DNA of 24,578 nt from a virus. The notes beneath the pieces were generated by a model. That model saw only the letters and a list, made by a program, of their open reading frames with translations. It made no database searches and was not told the DNA's origin. Numbering within the stretch: the first letter of the stretch is position 1; every line of letters begins with the position of its first letter. The stretch spans positions 1 to 24,578 of the IMG/VR virus record IMGVR_UViG_3300045931_000077. One strand, 5' to 3'. This document shows, piece by piece, positions 6,200 to 11,332 of the stretch. The position numbers were made by a program, and so were the translations under genes.

Positions 6200-6901
6200 C
6201 TACGCCGTCTTGGCTTCGGGTTCGCGCGCACCGCTCACCACAACATGCGTCACGCGGAACATGCCCCAGCCCTGGCCCGCTGATTCGCGGCTGTCGGGAC
6301 GGCCCGCGCCGATGCCGACCTGGGCGCCGATGCGTGCAAAGAGATTCGTGATGTCGTCGCGCGTGAACATGTCCGCATCGAACCGGACGTTGACGACCAT
6401 CGACCATTTGCGGAACATCGCGCGCGCGCGCAGATCGGCGACGCCGGACGAATTGCGCACGGGTGCGATAAACGACTCCGGTGATCCCGTGATCCTCACG
6501 AGCGCCGTCTGTCCATCCTCCGAGACACCGTCGGCTTCGATAAAGATCGCGAGCTTCGCGAACGTCATCTTGAAGCCGACCAGACGACAGGCCGAGATGG
6601 CCGCAGCACGAAACGCGGCTGCGTTGAAGCCGTACCAGCCATCGGGACTCGTGTACAGACTGTCGCGATAGCCGGCTTCGAAGTTTTTCGGGTCACGCTT
6701 CCGCTTGCCGCGCGCCGTGCTGCCGGCGAGCTGCTGTTCTTGCATCGCATTGCGGGAGATGAGACCGAAGCGATTCGAGACCAGCGGACTGCCTTCGAGG
6801 TTCTCGATGTGGATCCCGATCCACTCCATCCGTGGCGGCGTGATCTGAATGCTCACGGCTTTCTTGGTTTCTTCCGCGTCCTTCTTTTCTTTCTGTGGCA
6901 T
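6200..6901 (-). CDS. Conserved phage protein with RAMP-like glycine-rich C-terminus
   Basis: This 233-aa protein belongs, from memory, to a family found near phage recombination genes and having no assigned function. Residues 38-46 (SPLVSNRFG), a basic linker with KRKRDPKNFE (67-76), the segment GWYGFNAAAFRAAAISACRLVG (split across 88-109) and an APVRN strand (146-150) precede a Gly-rich stretch at 196-213 containing VGIGAGRPDS then GQGWG. That last pattern resembles the glycine-rich loop of RAMP (Cas5/Cas7-like) proteins, which is only an inference from motif shape. ATG 6901 follows GAGGAACAACT. Repeat array B begins at its stop codon. It lies two array-separated genes upstream of Bet and exonuclease. 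Confidence 0.8.
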   Translation of the reverse strand: MPQKEKKDAEETKKAVSIQITPPRMEWIGIHIENLEGSPLVSNRFGLISRNAMQEQQLAGSTARGKRKRDPKNFEAGYRDSLYTSPDGWYGFNAAAFRAAAISACRLVGFKMTFAKLAIFIEADGVSEDGQTALVRITGSPESFIAPVRNSSGVADLRARAMFRKWSMVVNVRFDADMFTRDDITNLFARIGAQVGIGAGRPDSRESAGQGWGMFRVTHVVVSGAREPEAKTA

Positions 6902-7058
6902 AGTTGTTCCTCACTTCCGTTTCGTCCCAATCAAAGGCCTGCTGATCGGGCAGGCCTGACCTCAACACGCAGTCCGGCGCATGCCGGACCACGTCTCCAG
7001 GCTTCTGCAAGCGCCAGCCGCACCAGAAGCAGCGCCCGCTACGCGGCGGCCGTCTCAT
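6693..7058 (-). CDS. Small zinc-finger-like protein with a long 3' overlap
   Basis: The first 55 residues look like a real zinc-binding module: RCFWCGWRL, then H27 and C32 in VVRHAPDCVL, a C-x2-C-x-H-x4-C arrangement, followed by an acidic QAFDWDETEVRNNY segment. The frame then runs on for about 65 more residues inside the start of the 233-aa gene, where the translation is low-complexity and looks like a shadow. Either the protein truly overlaps its neighbour by 209 bp, or a small indel has removed an earlier stop. ATG 7058 overlaps the previous stop (ATGA), which supports the start. Function unknown; small zinc proteins in this position often bind DNA or host proteins. Confidence 0.55.
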   Translation of the reverse strand: MRRPPRSGRCFWCGWRLQKPGDVVRHAPDCVLRSGLPDQQAFDWDETEVRNNYATERKEGRGRNQESREHSDHAATDGVDRDPHREPRRQSAGLESLRSHLPQCDARTAARRQHGARQAEA

Positions 7059-7273
7059 GCCTCGTCGTCCATGTCGAACAGCGGCAGCTCGCCCTCGTCG
7101 CGCGCGGCCTGGCGCATGCGATCGACCAGCGCGTCGCAGGCCTTCTTCGCGTGCTTCACCTCGTCTTGCAGCCCCACGAGCTCCGCGGTCTGTGCCCGGA
7201 GTTGCCGCTCGAGCGCCGCGAGGTGATGGAAGCGGCGCGCGGCGCGCTCCTGGGTGATGTTCGTCTGGCCCAT
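7055..7273 (-). CDS. Small coiled-coil protein
   Basis: This 72-aa protein is predominantly helical. A heptad-like stretch (LERQLRAQTAELVGLQDEV, about residues 21-39) runs into a basic segment with a single Cys and ends in an acidic tail (ELPLFDMDDEA). No family recognised. ATG 7273 shares its A with the previous gene's TAA (TAATG), and the stop overlaps the zinc-finger gene by four bases. It is one of a string of coupled small early genes. Confidence 0.65.
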   Translation of the reverse strand: MGQTNITQERAARRFHHLAALERQLRAQTAELVGLQDEVKHAKKACDALVDRMRQAARDEGELPLFDMDDEA

Positions 7274-7527
7274 TAGTTCTCCTCGCCGGCGATGTCGACC
7301 GACGTGAGGATGTTCTTGCCGTGGACGCGGTCGTACGAGACGACGACCGCAACCGGGCACCCCTCGACGCCGAGACAGTCGGAATACAAATCCGCGTCGT
7401 GGGTCACCAGGCGCAGCACGGGCGCCCAGGGCGGCGCCGGCGCCTGGACCTCGATGACGTAGTAGGGCGGCACCTTCGGCCCCTCGACGTACCACGAGCC
7501 GATGACGTGGACGGGCGGGGTGGTCAC
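7273..7527 (-). CDS. Hypothetical small beta-rich protein
   Basis: This 84-aa protein starts at GTG 7527, overlapping the stop of its neighbour (GTGA). The sequence alternates short strands (HVIGSWYVEG, PPYYVIEVQA, VLRLVTHDAD, VAVVVSYDRV), which suggests a small beta-rich fold. There is no recognised motif. Both ends overlap adjacent genes by one and four bases, typical of a compact, translationally coupled early operon. Confidence 0.65.
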   Translation of the reverse strand: MTTPPVHVIGSWYVEGPKVPPYYVIEVQAPAPPWAPVLRLVTHDADLYSDCLGVEGCPVAVVVSYDRVHGKNILTSVDIAGEEN

Positions 7528-7712
7528 TGGTCGTCCTCGTCGCCGCGCTCGAGGCGTTCCACCCACACGCGCAGCTGCGTCCAGACCTCCGGCTCGAGCA
7601 CGATGCGGTTGGTCGTCCGCACGCCGTTCTCCGTCGTCAGGACGAGGCTGTAGCCGTCGAACGCGACGTAGACGCCGTCGCCGAGATACGTGCGATAGGC
7701 GAGACGCGTCAC
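7524..7712 (-). CDS. Hypothetical small protein
   Basis: This 62-aa protein begins at GTG 7712 (RLAYRTYLGDGVYVAFDGYS), with a strand-rich first half and an amphipathic C-terminal helix (VWTQLRVWVERLERG). I recall similar short phage early proteins but cannot name the family. Overlaps of four bases at both ends couple it to its neighbours. Longer frames upstream are Arg-rich shadows. Confidence 0.65.
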   Translation of the reverse strand: MTRLAYRTYLGDGVYVAFDGYSLVLTTENGVRTTNRIVLEPEVWTQLRVWVERLERGDEDDQ

Positions 7713-7978
7713 TGGTCGTCCTCCGCCCGACAGCGCCCGCGGATGATCGGCGCCAGGCGTTCGCGCGCCGCGGCATAGCCCGGCTGCCAGTGCTCGGCGA
7801 TCGGCGCGCGGCCGAAGCCCGCAATCAGTTCCACGCCGCAGTCGTCGCAGACCCACAGGTCGGCATCCCAGAGCCGGTAGGGGTCCCCGGCCTCGGTGAG
7901 CTCCTCGACGGTGACGGAGTTCTGCTGGACGCGGAGAAAGCGGCCACAGCCGCACAGCAGGTTGGAGGCGGTCGGCAT
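7709..7978 (-). CDS. Small zinc-ribbon-like protein
   Basis: This 89-aa protein has two Cys pairs: CGC at residues 9-11 and CDDC at 44-47 within LWVCDDCGVEL, separated by about 33 residues. This suggests a single zinc ribbon. The C-terminal part is helical and contains AEHWQPGYAAARERL. ATG 7978 overlaps the TAA of the preceding membrane-protein gene by one base. Function unknown; zinc ribbons in small early phage proteins are often regulators or inhibitors of host factors. Confidence 0.68.
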   Translation of the reverse strand: MPTASNLLCGCGRFLRVQQNSVTVEELTEAGDPYRLWDADLWVCDDCGVELIAGFGRAPIAEHWQPGYAAARERLAPIIRGRCRAEDDQ

Positions 7979-8127
7979 TACCGGTCGCCCTCGTCGTCGT
8001 CGCGGCGATAGAGCCGCGCGCTCCGCTTGACGAATTCGTCGTCAGGGGTCCCGCGGACCGCCGTCGACACCAGCAGCGCGACGCCGGCGATCGCCAGCAG
8101 GACGAGCGCGATCACCAGGGTCAGCAC
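7978..8127 (-). CDS. Small single-pass membrane protein
   Basis: This 49-aa product starts at GTG 8127, two bases after the stop of the excisionase-like gene. Residues 2-21 (LTLVIALVLLAIAGVALLV) form a clear transmembrane helix, followed by a charged tail with PDDEFVKRSARLYRR and an acidic end. The TAA stop overlaps the next ATG by one base. The N-terminal helix with a charged cytoplasmic tail fits an early membrane protein such as a superinfection-exclusion or anti-host factor, but nothing in the sequence proves this. Confidence 0.65.
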   Translation of the reverse strand: MLTLVIALVLLAIAGVALLVSTAVRGTPDDEFVKRSARLYRRDDDEGDR

Positions 8128-8129
8128 GG

Positions 8130-8348
8130 TCAGGCCCCCCGGCGCAGCGTGCGCGCCATCTCGAGCGCTGAGCTGTGGCCGTGCAGCCAGGCGTCGAGCT
8201 CGCGCGTGTCGAAGAGGTAGAGCCGCCCGCGCCGGCAGCAGGGGAGGCGGTGCTCGACGATCAGCCGCTGCAGCGCCGAGCGCGAGCCGAGGCGGAGGTA
8301 CGTGATCGCCTCGTTCGCCGTCAGGTAGGGGCTGGGGGCGGTCACCAT
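8130..8348 (-). CDS. Excisionase/MerR-like helix-turn-helix protein
   Basis: This 72-aa protein shows the helix-turn-helix pattern of the excisionase (HTH_17) family: YLTANEAITYLRLGSRSALQRLI (residues 8-30), then a wing with RRGRLYLFDTRELDAWL. Proteins of this family bind DNA at attachment sites or promoters and assist excision or early regulation. ATG 8348 overlaps the Cro-like stop (TGATG). As the second gene of the lytic operon, it is placed like the xis of other temperate phages, but it is separated from the integrase by the immunity region. Confidence 0.78.
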   Translation of the reverse strand: MVTAPSPYLTANEAITYLRLGSRSALQRLIVEHRLPCCRRGRLYLFDTRELDAWLHGHSSALEMARTLRRGA

Positions 8349-8590
8349 CACGCCACCTTCGACGCTGGGAAGAGGTCGTCGAGCGTCAGCGGCTTGAGCC
8401 CGTGCTGGCGCAGGACGCGCACGATGCGGACGAGCGTGCCGTGCGTCACCGTGGCCGGGTCGACGCGCCCGTTCTCGAGATAGCAGATCAGCGCGCGGTT
8501 GACGCCGACGGCGGCGGCCAGCTCGGCCTGGGTGAGGCCCGCCCACTTGCGCGCGGTTTTCAGGTCACCAATGTTCGTTTTGATGCGCAT
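8348..8590 (-). CDS. Cro-like XRE-family regulator
   Basis: This 80-aa protein is a single XRE helix-turn-helix domain: residues 5-60 include LKTARKWAGLTQAELAAAVG, then VNRALICYLENGR, the classic turn and recognition helix. It is the first gene of the leftward operon and is divergent from the repressor gene, the standard position of Cro. Its promoter (TTGACA/TACAGT, 17-bp spacer) lies 30-58 bases upstream of ATG 8590. It should repress the repressor gene and its own promoter from the shared 8591-8730 region. Confidence 0.85.
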   Translation of the reverse strand: MRIKTNIGDLKTARKWAGLTQAELAAAVGVNRALICYLENGRVDPATVTHGTLVRIVRVLRQHGLKPLTLDDLFPASKVA

Positions 8591-8619
8591 ACGTCGTCCG
8601 TGTCACTTGCAAGGCACGG

Positions 8620-8648
8620 ACTGTATGGTCTGATGTTCGTGGTGTCAA
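8620..8648 (-). promoter_or_regulatory. Leftward early promoter (sigma-70 type)
   Basis: Read on the minus strand: a consensus -35 TTGACA (8643-8648), a 17-bp spacer and a -10 TACAGT (8620-8625). Transcription should start near 8613, about 23 bases before the Cro-like ATG. An 8-bp palindrome CTTGCAAG (8606-8613) sits at the predicted start. This is the best promoter match I see in the window. Confidence 0.8.
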
Positions 8649-8664
8649 CCTAAAATGTGGGCTC

Positions 8665-8711
8665 AGACAGACAAATAATTTTTATGTCTAAATCCTGTCG
8701 AGACAGTGTCT
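8665..8711. promoter_or_regulatory. Operator region: clustered AGACA/TGTCT half-sites
   Basis: Half-sites AGACA occur at 8665, 8669 and 8701, and TGTCT at 8685 and 8707. The last pair forms a perfect inverted repeat AGACA-G-TGTCT (8701-8711), which touches the -10 hexamer TATACT (8711-8716) of the repressor gene. AGACA (8669) and TGTCT (8685) form a second pair with an 11-base spacer. The lower-GC stretch between the divergent Cro-like and repressor genes is where regulators of this type bind. Confidence 0.65.
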
Positions 8712-8716
8712 ATACT
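8711..8716 (+). promoter_or_regulatory. -10 element of the repressor promoter
   Basis: TATACT is a close -10 match, 15 bases before ATG 8731. No good -35 lies 17 bases upstream, so the promoter may need activation or rely on the repressor. Transcription would start at about 8723, leaving almost no leader and no Shine-Dalgarno. Confidence 0.5.
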
Positions 8717-8730
8717 TGTGTGCGATAAAC

Positions 8731-9093
8731 ATGACACGTAAACTACGGCCACAGATGGGCACAGATCTCGGGAAGAACGTGAAACGGCTCCGCAAGGCCC
8801 GCGGCCTGACACAGGCGAAGCTGGCGGAGCGCGTGGCCGTGCAGCGACAAACGATCATCAAGATCGAGCAGGGCAAGACGGTCGCGTCGCATCAGACCAT
8901 TGTCGATATTGCGAAGGAACTCGGCGAGACCGTCGATGCGCTGCAGGGACCCCCGCCGGGGACTCGTGGCGTCGTCAGCCCGGATTCTTTACGGCTCGCG
9001 GCGATGCTGGACGAGTTAGAGGAGGACGAGTACCGCGCGATGCGACACGTAATTGAGAAGCTCTATGCAGCCCGACGAGCTGCACGAGGATAG
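8731..9093 (+). CDS. XRE-family phage repressor (CI-like, short)
   Basis: This 120-aa protein has an XRE DNA-binding domain at residues 10-70: LGKNVKRLRKARGLTQAKLAERV, then VQRQTIIKIEQGK. The C-terminus is a helical region (LAAMLDELEEDEYRAMRHVIEKLY). It lacks the peptidase domain of LexA/CI-type repressors, so induction is not by RecA-stimulated self-cleavage. Its divergent position from the Cro-like gene makes it the probable lysogeny repressor. ATG 8731 has almost no leader and no ribosome-binding site, so it may be translated leaderless; ATG 8755 is an alternative. A TGACACG motif overlaps the start codon region (8732-8738). Confidence 0.78.
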   Translation: MTRKLRPQMGTDLGKNVKRLRKARGLTQAKLAERVAVQRQTIIKIEQGKTVASHQTIVDIAKELGETVDALQGPPPGTRGVVSPDSLRLAAMLDELEEDEYRAMRHVIEKLYAARRAARG

Positions 9094-9196
9094 CGTCGAG
9101 GTCGTCCGGTTCGAGCGTGAGGAGGTAGGCAATCGCCTGCCGTTGCACGAGGGAATAGCGTCGTTTCCGAGACAACGGGGTCGCTGGCGATGCCAT
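8975..9196 (-). CDS. Hypothetical small protein antisense to the repressor end
   Basis: This 73-aa gene starts at ATG 9196 with a strong AGGAGG eight bases upstream, the main reason for accepting it. The first 50 residues look folded (RRYSLVQRQAIAYLLTLEP, DDLDAILVQLVGLH); the last 20 are Pro/Arg-rich. The 3' end runs 119 bp into the repressor gene on the other strand. The product is unknown. Its antisense overlap could let its transcript influence repressor mRNA, which is inference. Confidence 0.5.
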   Translation of the reverse strand: MASPATPLSRKRRYSLVQRQAIAYLLTLEPDDLDAILVQLVGLHRASQLRVASRGTRPPLTRPASPRAVKNPG

Positions 9197-9298
9197 GCAG
9201 GGTTCCTCCTCTCCAACACGGCTCGTACCCTATCGGCACGGTGGGCCTTCTCGCAAGACCCAAAACGACAAATTCACACAGCTGACCTCGAAATGTTT

Positions 9299-9330
9299 CG
9301 TGTCATGTAGGACTAACACCGATTGACACG
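9299..9330. promoter_or_regulatory. Inverted repeat CGTGTCA-N18-TGACACG upstream of the integrase operon
   Basis: CGTGTCA at 9299-9305 and TGACACG at 9324-9330 are perfect inverted copies, 15 bases upstream of the coiled-coil gene's ATG at 9345. The same 7-mer recurs in the immunity region and in the hairpin next to attP. A binding site for a phage regulator or integrase arm site is likely. I see no clear sigma-70 promoter for the plus-strand operon in the 9197-9344 gap. Confidence 0.5.
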
Positions 9331-9344
9331 GCGCGAAAGGATGT

Positions 9345-9569
9345 ATGAGCACGATTGACGACGGATTCCGGAAGATGCTCGAGGGCGTCAAGCTCGCCGA
9401 CGAAGGCCGTGACGAGATCATGCGCGGGCTCGAAGCCGCCTGGCAGGGCCGCACCGATCTCGACGGCCAGCTGCGCGACCTAAAAGAGACCATCACCGAG
9501 CTGCAACGGCTGGTGCTCGACCAGGGCCAGGAACTGGCGCGGCTGCGCGAGCGGTTGAACGGCGCCTAG
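9345..9569 (+). CDS. Small coiled-coil protein upstream of integrase
   Basis: This 74-aa protein is almost entirely helical, with a heptad pattern from about residue 35 (LDGQLRDLKETITELQRLV, then LARLRERL). The start ATG 9345 follows AAAGGATGT. It lies two bases upstream of the integrase ATG, so both are probably made from one transcript. Function unknown; it could be a small partner or regulator of the integrase. Confidence 0.65.
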   Translation: MSTIDDGFRKMLEGVKLADEGRDEIMRGLEAAWQGRTDLDGQLRDLKETITELQRLVLDQGQELARLRERLNGA

Positions 9570-9571
9570 TC

Positions 9572-10657
9572 ATGGGCGTCTTCACCCGGCCCGACTCGCC
9601 CTACTACTGGCTCTTTCTCGAGACCACCAAGCAGAAAGAGAAGACCGACATCCGCATCGGCGAGACCGTCGCGCAGCGGAAGGACAGCCGCAAGATCGCG
9701 ACCGACCGCTACCACCAGCGCATGAACGAGCTGGCGGCGCGGCTCTATCGGCTGCCGAGCGCGACGCCGGCGATCCGGTTCGCGAAGTATGCCGAGCGGT
9801 ATGCGGTTGACGTCATCGCGCACCGGAAGGGCGCACGGCGCGAGCTGGAGATCCTCGCGCAGCTCGAGGCGTTCTTCGGCGACGACCTCCTGACCGCGAT
9901 CGACCCCGACCGCGTCCGCGCGTATCACACGCACCGACGGACGGGTCGGCGGCCCGTGGCGGCCCGGACCATCAATCGCGAAGTGGCGCTGCTGAAAGGC
10001 ATGCTGCGCGACGCGGTGCCGAAGTACCTCAGTGCCTCGCCGCTGGTCGGGATGAAAATGCTGCCCGTGGTCCCGCCGCGCCGCCGCTTTGTGACCGATG
10101 CCGAGTTCGCCCAGCTCCTCGCGGTCTGCGAGGATGCGCAGGACCGCGCCGTTCTGCTGCTCGGGCGCGACCCGCTGATCCGGCTCGGCGACATCCTCGA
10201 CCTGCAGCGCACGCACCGCGACGGGCCGTGGCTCTACATCGGCGACCCGAAGAGCGGCCGGGCCTACGAGGCCGCGCTCTCGCCGCGCTGCCAGGCCGCG
10301 CTCGACGCGCTCGTCAAGGAGCATGACAGCGCCTGGCTCTTCCCGAAGTTTCGCCGGGCCGAGAACCCACGCGACTGGACCGGGTCGGTCCGGCAGCGGC
10401 TCGAGTATCTCTGCCGGCAGGCGGACCTGCCGTATGGGCGCGCGAAGCACGGCATCACGTTCCACTGGGGGACGCGCAAGTCGGGCGCGACCGAGCAGCT
10501 CCTCGACCGCCAGGTGCCGCTGTCGGCGGTGCAGAAGCAGGGGAACTGGAAGAAGCCCGACGTGTTACTTGGCATCTACGCGGAGGCGCGGGCCGAGGAC
10601 CAGCTGCGCGCGGCGGGCGCGCTGCCGGCCAAGCGCCGCGGAAGGAGGACCGCGTGA
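9572..10657 (+). CDS. int: Tyrosine-family phage integrase
   Basis: This 361-aa protein catalyses site-specific recombination between attP and the host attB. An N-terminal arm and core-binding region (residues 1-165) is followed by the catalytic domain. Visible active-site residues are Arg204 (LIRLGDILDL), Lys227 (DPKSGR), Arg302 (in HWGTRKSGAT), Trp326 (QGNW) and the nucleophile Tyr336 (GIYAEA). The usual His-x-x-Arg box appears as Trp299-x-x-Arg302, with His298 one residue early, which is unusual. Trp326 corresponds to the Trp seen in Cre. The attP-like tRNA fragment lies 400 bp downstream. ATG 9572 starts two bases after the coiled-coil gene's stop. Confidence 0.92.
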   Translation: MGVFTRPDSPYYWLFLETTKQKEKTDIRIGETVAQRKDSRKIATDRYHQRMNELAARLYRLPSATPAIRFAKYAERYAVDVIAHRKGARRELEILAQLEAFFGDDLLTAIDPDRVRAYHTHRRTGRRPVAARTINREVALLKGMLRDAVPKYLSASPLVGMKMLPVVPPRRRFVTDAEFAQLLAVCEDAQDRAVLLLGRDPLIRLGDILDLQRTHRDGPWLYIGDPKSGRAYEAALSPRCQAALDALVKEHDSAWLFPKFRRAENPRDWTGSVRQRLEYLCRQADLPYGRAKHGITFHWGTRKSGATEQLLDRQVPLSAVQKQGNWKKPDVLLGIYAEARAEDQLRAAGALPAKRRGRRTA

Positions 10658-10881
10658 GGTTTTTGATTCACGGAAGGAAAGTCGGTGACGCCCTGATCGA
10701 CGTCGGGCTGATTCCGAAGCACTGCGCCAGCGTGGAGATCCTGACGCCAGCCGATGGCCCGCTGCAGATCCGGTATACGGTCAACGTCCCCGACAAAGAC
10801 TTATCGAAACTCGCGAAGGCGTTTCAAGCATTGGCGGATCAATTTGAAGCGCCAGGCGACGATCCCGCGGAGGACCGATGA
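10654..10881 (+). CDS. Hypothetical small protein
   Basis: This 75-aa protein starts at GTG 10654, overlapping the integrase stop (GTGA). It begins RFLIHGRKVGDALIDVGLIP, has a central beta-like region (VEILTPADGPLQIRYTVNVP) and a C-terminal helix ending in an acidic tail. No family recognised. Overlaps of four bases at both ends make it part of the integrase operon; a recombination accessory role is possible. Confidence 0.65.
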   Translation: MRFLIHGRKVGDALIDVGLIPKHCASVEILTPADGPLQIRYTVNVPDKDLSKLAKAFQALADQFEAPGDDPAEDR

Positions 10882-11045
10882 CGTTCGATCGATGGCGCGG
10901 CCGCCCGGGAATTCTCGGCTGGCTGATCTGGCAGTGGGACGTCTGGCAGCTGCGCCGCGCCGCGCGGATCCTCGTGGCTGAAGTTCGGCGAAGACGTTCC
11001 CGAACCGTTCCCGGTCGTGACGAAACCACAAAGAATCCCGCATAA
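10878..11045 (+). CDS. Small Trp-rich basic protein next to attP
   Basis: This 55-aa product starts at ATG 10878, overlapping the previous stop (ATGA). It begins MTFDRWRGRPGILGWLIWQW, has an amphipathic Trp/Leu stretch (residues 11-33) that could lie on a membrane, and ends in a basic tail (RRRRSRTVPGR). It ends 16 bases before the tRNA-like attP sequence. Too short for a family call; function unknown. Confidence 0.5.
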   Translation: MTFDRWRGRPGILGWLIWQWDVWQLRRAARILVAEVRRRRSRTVPGRDETTKNPA

Positions 11046-11060
11046 ACTCGCGCGCCACAC

Positions 11061-11113
11061 GCGCGTTCGCAACGCGGAGGCCGGGGGTTCGAGCCCCCCG
11101 CCGTCCACCACCA
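11061..11113 (+). other. attP core: 3' part of a tRNA-Ala(CGC)-like gene
   Basis: From 11061 the sequence matches a tRNA 3' half: an anticodon arm GCGCG-TTCGCAA-CGCGG (four paired bases; anticodon CGC at loop positions 34-36), variable loop AGGCC, T arm GGGGG-TTCGAGC-CCCCC, acceptor strand GCCGTCC (U at position 70, as tRNA-Ala requires) and ACCA. The D arm and 5' acceptor strand are absent, so it is not a functional tRNA gene. Integrases commonly use tRNA 3' ends as attachment cores, and this lies just beyond the integrase operon. Confidence 0.8.
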
Positions 11114-11160
11114 AGAAATCAATAGAATCAGGCCTAAATCGTCGCTTTCGCCTTCGGCGT

Positions 11161-11187
11161 AGCTGACACGTCTCGTGTCAGCTTTTG
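11161..11187 (+). terminator. Hairpin terminator after the integrase operon
   Basis: AGCTGACACG (11161-11170), loop TCT, and CGTGTCAGCT (11174-11183) form a perfect 10-bp stem, followed by a short T run (TTTT) on the plus strand. It is 50 bases downstream of the attP core. The stem is made of two copies of the TGACACG/CGTGTCA 7-mer also found at the immunity region, so a protein-binding role as well as termination is possible. Confidence 0.65.
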
Positions 11188-11248
11188 CCGCCTTTCGCCA
11201 CGTTTTGCCGGTTCCCATTCCCGCCCTGTTCCCGGTCCGGCGCCGCCC

Positions 11249-11332
11249 CTACCGCCCGCGCAGCGCCTGGACGATGAGCACGAGAAAGGCGCCCACGGCC
11301 AGGAGCCCGAGCGCGATCAGCGCCGCGCGCAT
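11249..11332 (-). CDS. 27-aa single-helix membrane peptide
   Basis: This is a short open frame from ATG 11332 that starts directly after the TGA of the preceding gene (TGAATG). The translation is one hydrophobic helix (MRAALIALGLLAVGAFLVLI) with a short basic tail ending GR. It is the last gene of the structural operon, before the attP region. Small membrane peptides at this position could act in lysis, but size alone cannot prove it. Confidence 0.45.
   Translation of the reverse strand: MRAALIALGLLAVGAFLVLIVQALRGR

Noticed and set aside
9053-9310. 85-aa plus-strand frame overlapping the 8975-9196 minus gene
   Set aside because: It has no ribosome-binding site, whereas the minus frame has a strong AGGAGG; codon bias does not separate them, so the decision rests on the start signal.
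9323-9328. TTGACA as a -35 box for the integrase operon
   Set aside because: A matching -10 would fall inside the coiled-coil gene, and the hexamer is part of the TGACACG inverted repeat.
11046-11113. Complete functional tRNA gene
   Set aside because: The D arm and the 5' acceptor strand (expected near GGGCGGC) are missing, and one base pair of the anticodon stem is mismatched; it is a 3' fragment.
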